This document shows, one piece after another, positions 38,201-45,968 of a DNA stretch of 64,000 bases; the stretch's first letter is position 1, and each line of letters opens with the position of its first letter. Position numbers and translations under genes: made by a program. The notes beneath the pieces were generated by a model. The model had not been told where the DNA came from. It saw only the letters and a list, made by a program, of their open reading frames with translations, and did not search any database. Source of the stretch: Zhouia spongiae (GTDB taxonomy: Bacteria > Bacteroidota > Bacteroidia > Flavobacteriales > Flavobacteriaceae); the NCBI RefSeq assembly GCF_022760175.1, contig NZ_CP094326.1:2716804-2780803 (forward strand). Reading direction: 5' to 3'.

Positions 38201-38248
38201 TTAAGTAAAGATGAAGATTTTGAAACTTTTTTTGAGACCTTTAAATAA
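35246..38248 (+). CDS. Membrane propeller/Y_Y_Y regulator with C-terminal LuxR-type HTH
   Basis: One-component transmembrane regulator of 1000 residues. An in-frame ATG 72 bases upstream is possible, but ATG 35246 begins directly with a signal (MSFVRLSALFLFFILFSCK, possibly a lipoprotein). About twelve Reg_prop blades follow (GTVWIATSLGVNKL, NQLWIGTSGNGLFRF, GRIWIGTYWNVLNIY and others), forming two beta-propellers in the periplasm. A Y_Y_Y domain (SFVFMLEGLNDNWQSI) precedes one transmembrane helix near 782-802 and a coiled coil. The cytoplasm holds a LuxR/GerE-like HTH (LSEREIKLCSLIKLKFTSQH, then FGISLSSVKVARHRLRKK). No histidine kinase or receiver domain is present, unlike hybrid HTCS regulators. 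Divergent from susC; the tandem repeat between them is its probable target. Confidence 0.88.
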   Translation: MSFVRLSALFLFFILFSCKVTGQHIRFKYVNKDTGLYDNLIKSIVQDDKGTVWIATSLGVNKLDGNEVKKYSLSNGTAAVVNMLYEDSRRQLWAATEFGLYKYNSGTDRFDYWESIDPKLNEALKSDIFEILEADDGSLLIINSHGYVIRFSETNDFKTTFYSYKDTNGKRLYMKTMAKDADGNLWLGTNDGRLLQVSDNRLVTTGFAKTKNESAIQVIVFDDQNQLWIGTSGNGLFRFNPATRDYKHYYKSNNNDVSKSINDNIILSLYVDKQNNLWIGTDSGGLNLYQIDEDTFSYINSLAIPNYSIPDNSISYITQGYGDIIWVGTIHGGVSYFKNELVLNNISPVKLKFPKNDQQGSVVLKDKKGNLWVSAGRNGLRMYDPRSGRTKVFIDDPDSQTDLNGNIIISLFEDPKGRIWIGTYWNVLNIYDPEKDKFIAFPKQDHTRGTFAIEKDDEGRIWLGCNSGIYIYDTDLNLIKSIQKGGAEGLTSNTVKALYNDVKGDMWIGTRDGLNIYHKENDKFEKFFFDVDDSTSLSCDNIVSIAGNEDLSILIGTYGGALNVYSREKKNFKRIGADEGLNGEIIRGINIDNDKNAWLSTNSGLSKISPDWQIENFDIEHGIHGFNGGKALLVNDTMYMGNSNGLTYFNPSKMVFDSLSPKIFITKLRLLENKTFEEIPFSVIANNEEEIPEVMMLPDNDLISVHFATSDYWTSEKNSFVFMLEGLNDNWQSIQKQNILTFANLAPGNYLLRIKVNPESNTEDVQEAMLKIVVKPSFFQMGVVRLGLLMFVFTGIIFLFVWRDRYIKAQRNRLEFLVKEKTKEIKRQEEEAFKKDLALLEAEKKNQELHRKRLREELNFKIEELTNYTLRTLQKNDLLIGIKEMLVKAKSNPKPQKIQTSAIVSMIDDSLRFDKDWEDFYTLFNQLHPTFIKSLKTQHPELSEREIKLCSLIKLKFTSQHIATLFGISLSSVKVARHRLRKKLYLSKDEDFETFFETFK

Positions 38249-38280
38249 CCCCCTTCAAGCCAGAGAAGGGGCGTTATTTT
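38243..38280. terminator. Bidirectional terminator between regulator and tex
   Basis: AAATAACCCCCTTC pairs with GAAGGGGCGTTATTT (one bulge) around the loop AAGCCAGA. It overlaps the stop codon of the regulator and ends at the tex stop; A-runs and T-runs on both sides allow it to serve both convergent genes. Confidence 0.8.
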
Positions 38281-40406
38281 TAATCAATCATGGATAATTG
38301 TATTCTTTTTCTAACGATGTCAACCTCAATTACTTTGACCTCTACATGCTGATGTAGTTGTACTACCGAATTGACATCGCTGATAAATTCATTGGCAAGT
38401 TTCGAGATATGCACCAAGCCACTTTCTTTAATACCGATATCGACGAAGCATCCAAAATTAGTGATGTTGTTGACAATACCCGGAATTTTCATCCCTGCTT
38501 TAACATCGTCAATAGTTCTTAAACCCGGATCAAATTCAAAGACCTTAGCTTTTTTCCTCGGATCTAGCCCCGGTTTTTCAAGCTCTTTAACAATATCTGT
38601 AAGCGTAGGCAACCCAACTGTTTCGGTAGTGTATTTCTGAAGATCGATTTTTTGTATGAGCTCCTTGTTTCCAACCAACTTATCCAAAGACACTTTTTTG
38701 TCTTTTGCCATTTGCTCTACAATAGCATAGCTTTCCGGGTGTACTGCCGAGTTGTCTAACGGATATTCAGCATTCGCGATCCTTAAAAAAGCAGCACTTT
38801 GTTCAAAAGCTTTAGTGCCAAGCCTGGGAACTTTCAGCAATTCTTTTCGAGTTTGTATACTCCCGTTTTCTGAGCGGTATTTAACTATATTTTCAGCCAG
38901 TCCGGTTCCGATACCTGATACATAACTTAGTAGTGGGGCAGAGGCTGTGTTCACATTAACACCAACGGAGTTTACGCAGCTCATGACTACCATATCGAGT
39001 TCTTCTTTTAATTTGGTTTGGTCTACATCGTGCTGGTACTGGCCGACCCCAATCGATTTTGGATCGATTTTTACCAATTCAGCCAGCGGATCCGCTAAAC
39101 GGCGGCCAATAGAAACAGCACCACGTACTGTCACATCGTAACCTGGAAACTCCTGACGGGCTATTTTGGAGGCTGAATAAACAGAAGCCCCTGCTTCGTT
39201 CACTACAAAAACCTGAAGATCCCTGTCGAAACCTGTTTTTTTTATGAAAGCTTCCGTTTCCCTCGATGCAGTTCCGTTACCGATCGCAATGGCTTCAATA
39301 TTATAGGCATTCACCAGCGATCTTACCTTTTTCATAGCCTGGGTCGTTTCCCGCTGTGGTGGATGTGGGTATATGTTCTCGTTGTGTTTTAAGTCGCCAT
39401 TCTCATCCAAACAAACCACTTTGCAACCGCTTTTAAAACCAGGATCGATGGCCAGAATACGCTTCTCCCCAAGAGGAGCCGCTAAAAGTAGTTGACGTAA
39501 GTTGGAAGAGAAAACCTGTATGGCTGCTTCATCGGCTTTTTGCCTGGCTTCTTTTAATACTTCATTCGAGATTGCAGGGTCTAACAAGCGTTTAAAAGCA
39601 TCTTCAATGGCGATAAACACCTGATTGGTACTGCTCTCAACATCCGTTTTTATAATGATATTGTCTATAATACCGATCGCTTCTTCTTTATCAACTTCTA
39701 TTTTTATACGGACGATATCTTCATTTTCGGCACGAAGCATGGCCAGTAAACGGTGCGAAGGCGCCCGGTGTAACGGCTCGTTCCAGTCAAAATATTGTTG
39801 AAACTTTAGCGCGTCATCACTATCCTTTTTATCTTTGATAACCTTACTCGTAATAATGGCCTTTCTGGTGTAAAGATGCCTTAATTTATTGCGAACCCAT
39901 TCATTTTCATTGATCCATTCCGCTATAATATCACGGGCCCCTTGTAAGGCCTCTTCGGCAGTGTTCACCTGATCATTTTTGTAGCGTTTTGCCGTTAGCT
40001 CAATATGATCGTCCTGCTGTTTCATAATAATTTTAGCCAGGGGTTCCAGCCCTTTACTTCTTGCCTTTGAAGCCTTGGTGGTCCTTTTCTTTTTATAAGG
40101 CAGATAGAGGTCTTCCAGCTGGGTTAAAGTTTCCGCCAGTTCGATCTTCTGTTGCAGATTTTCGGTTAAAGCCTCTTGCTCTGTTATCGCTTTTAAGATA
40201 GCCTGTTTACGTTTTTCCAGCTCTTCAAAACCTTGCTTTAGCTTGGAGATAGTTGAAATCTGTACCTCATCGAGGTTTCCGGTCATTTCTTTTCGGTATC
40301 TCGATATAAAAGGAATGGTACTGTCTTCCTCTAAAAGTTTTATAGTGTTTGCAACCCCTTTTTCGGGTAGTTGCGAATGCTTTATAACGTATTGTAGTAA
40401 TTGCAT
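38280..40406 (-). CDS. tex: Tex family transcription accessory protein
   Basis: Cytoplasmic nucleic-acid-binding protein of 708 residues, normal for Tex. Visible parts in order: N-terminal helical Tex region (STIPFISRYRKEMTGNLDEV), YqgF/RNase H-like domain (KRILAIDPGFKSGCKVVCLD), helix-hairpin-helix pair (NTASAPLLSYVSGIGTGLAE, then KELLKVPRLGTKAFEQSA) and a C-terminal S1 RNA-binding domain from about residue 635 (NITNFGCFVDIGIKESGLVH). It binds RNA and influences transcription elongation. Monocistronic, convergent with the propeller regulator. Confidence 0.96.
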   Translation of the reverse strand: MQLLQYVIKHSQLPEKGVANTIKLLEEDSTIPFISRYRKEMTGNLDEVQISTISKLKQGFEELEKRKQAILKAITEQEALTENLQQKIELAETLTQLEDLYLPYKKKRTTKASKARSKGLEPLAKIIMKQQDDHIELTAKRYKNDQVNTAEEALQGARDIIAEWINENEWVRNKLRHLYTRKAIITSKVIKDKKDSDDALKFQQYFDWNEPLHRAPSHRLLAMLRAENEDIVRIKIEVDKEEAIGIIDNIIIKTDVESSTNQVFIAIEDAFKRLLDPAISNEVLKEARQKADEAAIQVFSSNLRQLLLAAPLGEKRILAIDPGFKSGCKVVCLDENGDLKHNENIYPHPPQRETTQAMKKVRSLVNAYNIEAIAIGNGTASRETEAFIKKTGFDRDLQVFVVNEAGASVYSASKIARQEFPGYDVTVRGAVSIGRRLADPLAELVKIDPKSIGVGQYQHDVDQTKLKEELDMVVMSCVNSVGVNVNTASAPLLSYVSGIGTGLAENIVKYRSENGSIQTRKELLKVPRLGTKAFEQSAAFLRIANAEYPLDNSAVHPESYAIVEQMAKDKKVSLDKLVGNKELIQKIDLQKYTTETVGLPTLTDIVKELEKPGLDPRKKAKVFEFDPGLRTIDDVKAGMKIPGIVNNITNFGCFVDIGIKESGLVHISKLANEFISDVNSVVQLHQHVEVKVIEVDIVRKRIQLSMID

Positions 40407-40536
40407 GGTGTTAAATTAGTTAAAGAAGCCATTTCGACTGTTACTCTAGAAGTTGCCTTCTAACCAAAATCTCTTTGTCAACTGCAAAAATGCTGAAATA
40501 TTTAAAGATAGCATAGTATCTTGCCTAAGATATTTA

Positions 40537-41277
40537 TTATTGCTTTTCGCCTGAAGTAAGCTCTTTCTTGTACTCCTTGCTGATCTCGACCAATCGATCT
40601 AAAAGCAAGAAGTGGTTTTCTGTTTTCAGGAGTTCATCATTGATTTGTTGATTTTCACAAAAGAATAAAAAAAGATTCTTCTGATCAGGGGCAATTCTTA
40701 AACTTTTAGAAAGTAGTTTTTCGTTGAATAGGGTATGATTTTTAAATAAAGAGTCTAATGATCTGAATGAGATGTATTTTTGTGTAGCCTCTTTACTTTT
40801 TTTAAACAGGCCTATCAGTAAAGAGGCTGCTTTTATTAGATCCAGGTTGGTATCAGGCGTAAGTCCGTATTTTAATGGATCCCGTTTCATATCTTCTTTT
40901 AGTTGTTGAGTTATGTTCTTATTGTACTCATCTATATCAATATTTTTGGGGATAAATTTTTCAGTAAGCTCAACAGCCTGCAATTCATGTATTCTTTTCT
41001 TCAGCACAATTACCTGTATGTCGTTTAGATGTCCGGATTCAATGTTTAATGACTTTAGCTCATGATTATAGGAACTGAACAGGATGCTGTCGTTTATTTT
41101 GGCTTTTATGGCAAAATTCCCGTTTTCTCCTGAATAAACAGTTTTACCGTTTGTGAGGTTTACTACTTTAATCCCGGCTAGTCTGGAACTTTCATCATAA
41201 ATAATCCCGGATAAATTTTGAGTGAATGAAAATAAGGGTAAAAAAATAATAATCAGTAAAAATTGCTGCTTGAACAT
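40537..41277 (-). CDS. Exported CarboxypepD_reg-like domain protein
   Basis: A 246-residue protein with a signal peptide (FLLIIIFLPLFSFTQ) followed by a carboxypeptidase-regulatory-like beta sandwich (LSGIIYDESSRLAGIKVVNL, GENGNFAIKAKINDSILFSS) and an alpha-helical remainder without recognisable motif. Such proteins are frequent in Bacteroidota and have no known enzymatic role. Divergent from the glutathione peroxidase gene. Confidence 0.75.
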   Translation of the reverse strand: MFKQQFLLIIIFLPLFSFTQNLSGIIYDESSRLAGIKVVNLTNGKTVYSGENGNFAIKAKINDSILFSSYNHELKSLNIESGHLNDIQVIVLKKRIHELQAVELTEKFIPKNIDIDEYNKNITQQLKEDMKRDPLKYGLTPDTNLDLIKAASLLIGLFKKSKEATQKYISFRSLDSLFKNHTLFNEKLLSKSLRIAPDQKNLFLFFCENQQINDELLKTENHFLLLDRLVEISKEYKKELTSGEKQ

Positions 41278-41493
41278 GTTTGCCGGTTAGAGATTACAGC
41301 TTTAAACATAAGCTATTTCATACGTGCAATAAGTGTATTTTTATTTATTTTAACGATTTTTCCCCGTTATTAATAGCCTTTTAAGAAATTTACATAGGTT
41401 TTCCCGGCATTGATTTCATGCAGTAATAAACTTTTGTTATTCATCTTGAACCTTGCACCATATTTCTTAACTTTAAGGAAAAATAAAACAAAA

Positions 41494-42087
41494 ATGAAAA
41501 GACTAGTTTTAGCCATTGTGGTGGTGCTTATAGTGAGTTGTAAATCAAAAGATAAACAGAAAGAATCTGTCCGGAAAGTGGCAGAAAATAAAGAGCAAAC
41601 GATGCAAAAAGAAGATATTTACCAGTTTAAAGTAGAAGATTTATACGGAGATTCATTTGATTTTGCTTCTCTGAAAGGTAAAAAGATCATGATTGTGAAT
41701 ACGGCCAGTGAATGTGGTTTAACCCCGCAGTACGAAAATCTTCAGGAATTATACGATACCTATAAAAATGACAATTTTATTATTGTTGGGTTTCCCGCCA
41801 ATAACTTTGGAGGACAAGAACCGGGTTCCGATGATGAAATAGCTGCTTTTTGTAAGAAGAACTATGGAGTAACCTTCCCTATGATGTCTAAAATATCGGT
41901 AAAAGGAGACGATATGCATCCTGTATACCGGTTTTTAACTCAAAAGGATAAAAATGGGTTAAAAGATTCGGAAGTACAATGGAATTTTCAAAAATACCTG
42001 ATCGATAAAGAAGGGCATCTGGTAGAGGTAATTGATCCCAAAACACTACCAATAGACGAAAAGATCGTAGATTGGATTGAAGAATAA
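41494..42087 (+). CDS. Glutathione peroxidase family lipoprotein
   Basis: Thiol peroxidase of the glutathione peroxidase family. Starting at ATG 41494 gives 197 residues with a lipoprotein signal (MKRLVLAIVVVLIVSCKSK, lipid Cys16); the longer frame upstream would bury it. Catalytic Cys74 is in NTASECGLTPQYENL, with the partner motifs GFPANNFGGQEPGSD and WNFQKYLID. Cysteine rather than selenocysteine. Anchoring outside the cytoplasm suggests an envelope role. It lies ahead of a sulfur amino acid gene and bshB1, a plausible thiol-redox group, although a 53-base gap leaves co-transcription open. Confidence 0.9.
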   Translation: MKRLVLAIVVVLIVSCKSKDKQKESVRKVAENKEQTMQKEDIYQFKVEDLYGDSFDFASLKGKKIMIVNTASECGLTPQYENLQELYDTYKNDNFIIVGFPANNFGGQEPGSDDEIAAFCKKNYGVTFPMMSKISVKGDDMHPVYRFLTQKDKNGLKDSEVQWNFQKYLIDKEGHLVEVIDPKTLPIDEKIVDWIEE

Positions 42088-42140
42088 AAAACAATCAATA
42101 GTAACATCATAACCTGATAATCTATAACAATAATACATAC

Positions 42141-43310
42141 ATGAAGGCAAAAAACTTAAAGCTCAATACTGTTTGTACTCATATTGGCGAATTGAAGGAC
42201 GAGCAATTTAAAGGAGCTGTGTCGCCACTATATATGAGTACCTCGTATGCCTATGAAAATGTAGAGATCAAACAATATCCACGCTATTTCAACACGCCAA
42301 ACCAGAGAGGGCTGGCCAAGAAGATAGCAGCTTTGGAACATGCTGAGACGGCATTGATCTTTGGTAGTGGAATGGCTGCAATAAGTACTTCCTTATTGGC
42401 TTTTTTGGGCAAAGGGGATCATGTAGTTATGCAAAATCAATTGTATGGCGGCACACATAATCTGATAGTAGAAGAGTTTGATAAATTTGGCATAGCGTAT
42501 ACCTTTACTGCTGGTGTCGAAGAGCAAGACTTTAAAAACGCCATCAAGCCCAATACCAAAGTTCTGTATATAGAAACCCCCTCCAACCCTTTGTTAACAA
42601 TTGTAGATATTCAAATGGTGGCAAATCTGGCCAGGAAATACAACCTGGTGTCAATGATAGATAATACTTTTGCCAGTCCGGTGAATCAGAACCCTGTCGA
42701 TTTTGGGATCGATATTGTAATCCATAGTGCAACAAAATATCTGGGAGGGCATTCTGATATTTTAGCCGGAGCGGTCTGTGGCTCTAAAGAGCATCTTAAG
42801 GAGATTCACAGCCTGGCAAAGAATCTGGGCGGGAGCCTGAGCGATTATACAGTTTGGTTATTAGAGCGCAGTATAAAAACACTTGGAATACGAGTAAAGG
42901 CCCAAAACAGGAATGCGAGACGAATAGCCAAGCACCTTAAAAAGTTGCCGGAAGTTGTAAAAGTGTATTATCCGGGCCTTAAATCCCATCCCGATTATGA
43001 GCTGGCAAGGGAACAAATGAAAGGATTTGGCGGAATGATGTCTTTTGAATTGATAGAAGATATAGACCCGGTAGCATTTGTCAACAAGTTAAAATTAATA
43101 AAACCTTCGATGAGCCTGGCCGGGGTTGAAAGCACAATCTTGTCACCTGCAAAAACATCTCACGCCTTATTAAGCTCGAAAGAAAGGACAGCTATGGGGA
43201 TTTCAGAAAACATACTCCGGTTTTCTGTAGGAATAGAACATAAAGACGATATAATAGCAGACATAGAACAAGCCCTGGCAAAAGTTAAAAAGCAAACAGT
43301 TACGACATAA
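42141..43310 (+). CDS. PLP-dependent trans-sulfuration enzyme (methionine gamma-lyase / cystathionine gamma-synthase type)
   Basis: Cys/Met metabolism PLP enzyme of 389 residues. The N-terminal signature YMSTSYAYENVEIKQYPRY and the PLP lysine Lys199 in HSATKYLGGHSDILAGAV are diagnostic. Substrate-binding and C-terminal segments ESTILSPAKTSHALLSS and GISENILRFSVGIEH are as in the methionine gamma-lyase/cystathionine lyase/synthase group. The exact reaction (elimination or replacement) cannot be decided by eye. The bacillithiol gene bshB1 starts 12 bases after its stop, so the two form an operon linking cysteine supply to bacillithiol. Confidence 0.9.
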   Translation: MKAKNLKLNTVCTHIGELKDEQFKGAVSPLYMSTSYAYENVEIKQYPRYFNTPNQRGLAKKIAALEHAETALIFGSGMAAISTSLLAFLGKGDHVVMQNQLYGGTHNLIVEEFDKFGIAYTFTAGVEEQDFKNAIKPNTKVLYIETPSNPLLTIVDIQMVANLARKYNLVSMIDNTFASPVNQNPVDFGIDIVIHSATKYLGGHSDILAGAVCGSKEHLKEIHSLAKNLGGSLSDYTVWLLERSIKTLGIRVKAQNRNARRIAKHLKKLPEVVKVYYPGLKSHPDYELAREQMKGFGGMMSFELIEDIDPVAFVNKLKLIKPSMSLAGVESTILSPAKTSHALLSSKERTAMGISENILRFSVGIEHKDDIIADIEQALAKVKKQTVTT

Positions 43311-43322
43311 TTTTTATAATAA

Positions 43323-44045
43323 ATGAAATTAGATATATTGGCATTTGGTAGCCATCCGGATGATGTAGAATTAGGATGCGGAGCTACTATTGCAAAAGAA
43401 ATATCCTTTGGAAAAAAAGTTGGAGTTGTCGATTTAACCCGTGGAGAACTGGGAACCAGAGGATCTGCCGAAATAAGAGATAAAGAAGCATCGGCATCAG
43501 CAAGAATATTGGGAGTCAGTGCCCGGGAAAATATGGAATTTTCCGACGGGTTTTTTGTAAATGACAAAGTGCACCAGTTGGAGATCATTAAGATGATACG
43601 TAAATATCGCCCGGAAATCGTATTGTGTAATGCCATTGACGACAGGCACATAGATCATGCAAAGGGAAGCAAATTAGTAAGTGATGCATGTTTTTTGAGC
43701 GGACTCAGAAAAATTGATACAAAGTTCGATGGAGATGATCAGTGGCAGGAGGCATGGCGCCCAAAGTTTGTATACCATTACATTCAATGGAAAAATATAA
43801 AGCCGGATTTTGTGGTAGATGTGTCTGGTTTTATCGATAAAAAAATAGAGGCTATAAAGGCCTATTCATCTCAATTTTTCGACCCAGGTAGTGAAGAACC
43901 CCAGACACCAATCAGTAGTGTTAACTTTTTTGACAGCGTAAACTATAGAGCCAGGGATCTGGGCAGGTTAATTGGTGTAGAACATGCCGAAGGATTCACA
44001 GTGGAAAGATATTTGGGAGTCAATAGTTTAAGTGATCTGGTGTAA
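43323..44045 (+). CDS. bshB1: Bacillithiol biosynthesis deacetylase BshB1
   Basis: Zinc-dependent deacetylase that removes the acetyl group from GlcNAc-malate to give GlcN-malate in bacillithiol synthesis. The 240-residue protein carries the LmbE/PIG-L zinc motif SHPDDVELGCG (His11, Asp14) and the third ligand in DDRHIDHAKGSKLV. The signature GVVDLTRGELGTRGSAEIR matches the BshB1 subfamily rather than generic PIG-L proteins. Cytoplasmic; co-transcribed with the PLP enzyme. Its presence means the cell probably uses bacillithiol as low-molecular-weight thiol. Confidence 0.93.
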   Translation: MKLDILAFGSHPDDVELGCGATIAKEISFGKKVGVVDLTRGELGTRGSAEIRDKEASASARILGVSARENMEFSDGFFVNDKVHQLEIIKMIRKYRPEIVLCNAIDDRHIDHAKGSKLVSDACFLSGLRKIDTKFDGDDQWQEAWRPKFVYHYIQWKNIKPDFVVDVSGFIDKKIEAIKAYSSQFFDPGSEEPQTPISSVNFFDSVNYRARDLGRLIGVEHAEGFTVERYLGVNSLSDLV

Positions 44046-44109
44046 ATTTTTATTAAAAAATCTTTTGTAAAACCGGATAATATTATACATTTGCATCCGC
44101 AATAAAGAT

Positions 44110-44184
44110 GGTGGTTGTAGCTCAGCTGGTTAGAGCGCTGGATTGTGGTTCCAGAGGTCGCCGGTTCGAACCCGGTCTTCCACC
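44110..44184 (+). tRNA. tRNA-His (GTG)
   Basis: Cloverleaf is readable: acceptor GTGGTTG at 44111, D-arm GCTC...GAGC, anticodon stem CTGGA/TCCAG with loop TTGTGGT (anticodon GTG, histidine), T-arm GCCGG-TTCGAAC-CCGGT. A G at 44110 can act as the extra 5' G-1 opposite C73 at 44184, the hallmark of tRNA-His. CCA is not encoded. The acceptor contains two T-T oppositions, as remembered for other Bacteroidota tRNA-His genes. Confidence 0.95.
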
Positions 44185-44189
44185 CAATA

Positions 44190-44220
44190 GGCCTTCGAAA
44201 TTAATTTTGAAGGCTTTTTT
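44190..44220 (+). terminator. Intrinsic terminator after tRNA-His
   Basis: GCCTTC (44191-44196) pairs with GAAGGC (44209-44214), extended by an AT-rich inner stem, and is followed by TTTTTT. Confidence 0.8.
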
Positions 44221-44257
44221 GTTTTCTGGGTTTGAGTTTTTTGGATCATCCTGGAAT

Positions 44258-44401
44258 TGGATCAATCTCAAAAGTTGTGTTTATGCAAAGGAGCTTCTCT
44301 TCAAACACCAACGAACTACGATAACTCATTAATACAGTTTATGTTACCTTATAAAAAGCATTGTGAAAGTGGATCATACCCAATGGTTGTGTTTATGCAA
44401 A
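44258..44401. repeat. Imperfect 32-bp direct repeat, likely IS end debris
   Basis: Two copies at 44258-44289 and 44370-44401 agree at 27 of 32 bases, with an identical core GTTGTGTTTATGCAAA. The second copy runs into the stop codon of the transposase remnant on the minus strand (TTATGC reads GCA-TAA), so both look like the 3' end of the same insertion sequence type. Confidence 0.5.
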
Positions 44402-44641
44402 AATTGTAGTTAATCTATAAAGGAAGAATTCTACATTTTTCACTCCTCTAAACTGTGCTCTGAACGCTTTTATTTTAGCATTGAAAGCTTCAGCCGAAGC
44501 ATTGGTGCTCCTGTTTATAAAATAATTCAAGATCGATTTATAGTTCATAGTTATCGTATTAGCTATGGTGTTAGATAATGGCCATCGGTCCTCACAATAG
44601 AACCATATAGAATTAAACTTCGATGGTCGGGTATAGCCGGT
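44393..44641 (-). pseudogene. C-terminal remnant of an ISL3-like (ISAon1-type) transposase
   Basis: Minus-strand frame ending at the TAA at 44393-44395. It reads SNTIANTITMNYKSILNYF, then INRSTNASAEAFNAKIKAFR, then GVKNVEFFLYRLTTIFA. This resembles the C-terminal end of ISL3-like transposases found in flavobacteria (motif NRSTNASAE.FNAKIKAFR). Only about 80 codons remain before an in-frame stop at 44642-44644; the catalytic domain is missing, so the copy is dead. The match was made from memory of the family. Confidence 0.6.
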
Positions 44642-45134
44642 TTAATTGTTGTGTCCGATCTGAATTTTGGGTAACCTGAATGAAAGTACCAGTAAAAGCG
44701 ATCAGATGTGGTTCAACATCAGAATACCGGATTTATAGGGGTTGTTTCCCTGCCTGTTCTTTATTAATCGATGCAAGTTTGAAAGATTTAGTTTTATTCA
44801 GGTCACTCATAACATCTTTTGCAACTGGGGACGTATTTATTCAAATACTTAACAAAAAAATTTCCGGATAACATGGTATTTAACAGTTATTGGCTAAAAA
44901 ACTGTAAGGCTATTCTGTTGTAATAAAGTAATATTATTTATTTTACAGGGCGAAACGTGTATTAACGAGAGATTTATGTAAGATCAAAGCTAAATTTCCG
45001 GTTTTTAGAATTAGGAAGACAGGTACTTTACTTGCTGGTTTTCAGGTTAATGATGTGAATTTACAGCGTATATTGATGTCTTGAATATCAACAGCTGATT
45101 TTAATATAATCAAAACTTAAATATCTAATTTAAA
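44642..45134. other. Gene-free stretch upstream of the DUF1080 gene
   Basis: 493 bases in which no believable gene was seen; a 63-codon open frame at 44680-44871 has no recognisable features. This may be more mobile-element debris. The final part must contain the promoter of the DUF1080/Gfo-Idh pair, but no good TAnnTTTG box was located. Confidence 0.4.
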
Positions 45135-45950
45135 ATGAAAAGAAGACAAAAGAAATGGAGGAAGTATCCTGTTTATCTGGTGATAGGGATACTTGCTTTT
45201 TCATGTAAAACCGAAAAATCCAAAACAGGGCCTGAAAAAGAAGCAACTGAAGAGGTGGTTGCTGATACAGAGAATTGGATCTACTTGTTTGACGGTACTA
45301 CAACAGAAGGTTGGAGAGGGTATAATATGGATTCGCTTCCACCGGGATGGACAATTAAAGATAAGGTCTTGACTTTTGATACTGAGCTTGGGTTGGAACA
45401 GGACTATACAGGAGGAAAGGATATTCTTTATGGAGCTGAGGAGTTTGAAAACTTTGAACTATATATAGAATGGAAGCTCCCGGAAGGAGGAAACAGTGGT
45501 ATTTTTTACCATGTGAAGGAAGGATATGACGGGCCTTACGTGGTGGCGCCGGAATATCAGCTTATAGATGATGAAAATTATGCCAGTATCCATGATTTAA
45601 CTGAATACAACCTTAGTCTTGGATATACAGATAAGCCAGAAGAATTGAAACCGTTGCAACAAACGGGAGCCGATTATGCCATGCACCCGCCAGATCCAAA
45701 TAAGGTTTTAAATCCGGTTGGAGAATGGAACAGCTCGAAAATTGTATTTACCCCTGAAAGAGTAGAGCATTGGTTAAATGGTAAAATGATTCTTTCTTTT
45801 GTGCCATGGGATGAAGCTTGGAATGAAAAAAAGAACTCCGATAAGTGGAAAAATAGTCCTGATTACGGGAAATTTAAATCAGGCTATATTGCTTTACAAG
45901 ATCATGCGAGTCCAATATGGTTTCGCAATATAAAAATTAAGAAATTATAA
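45135..45950 (+). CDS. DUF1080 family lipoprotein (3-keto-glycoside hydrolase/lyase type)
   Basis: A 271-residue exported protein with a lipoprotein signal (VYLVIGILAFSCKTEK, Cys near 24) and a DUF1080 jelly-roll domain related in fold to GH16: YLFDGTTTEGWRGYN, FELYIEWKLPEGGNSGIFYH, PEYQLIDDENYAS and EHWLNGKMI. Some DUF1080 proteins act on 3-keto-glycosides made by Gfo/Idh/MocA dehydrogenases. The next gene, 18 bases downstream, is exactly such an exported dehydrogenase, which supports that reading. Reaction and sugar remain inferred. Confidence 0.85.
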   Translation: MKRRQKKWRKYPVYLVIGILAFSCKTEKSKTGPEKEATEEVVADTENWIYLFDGTTTEGWRGYNMDSLPPGWTIKDKVLTFDTELGLEQDYTGGKDILYGAEEFENFELYIEWKLPEGGNSGIFYHVKEGYDGPYVVAPEYQLIDDENYASIHDLTEYNLSLGYTDKPEELKPLQQTGADYAMHPPDPNKVLNPVGEWNSSKIVFTPERVEHWLNGKMILSFVPWDEAWNEKKNSDKWKNSPDYGKFKSGYIALQDHASPIWFRNIKIKKL

Positions 45951-45968
45951 TCCATTAATGACCGAATA

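Noticed and set aside
44108-44332. 74-codon plus-strand ORF (starts MVVVAQLVRALDCGSRG)
   Set aside because: It is a translation of the tRNA-His gene and its terminator; this peptide is the usual artefact of reading a tRNA.
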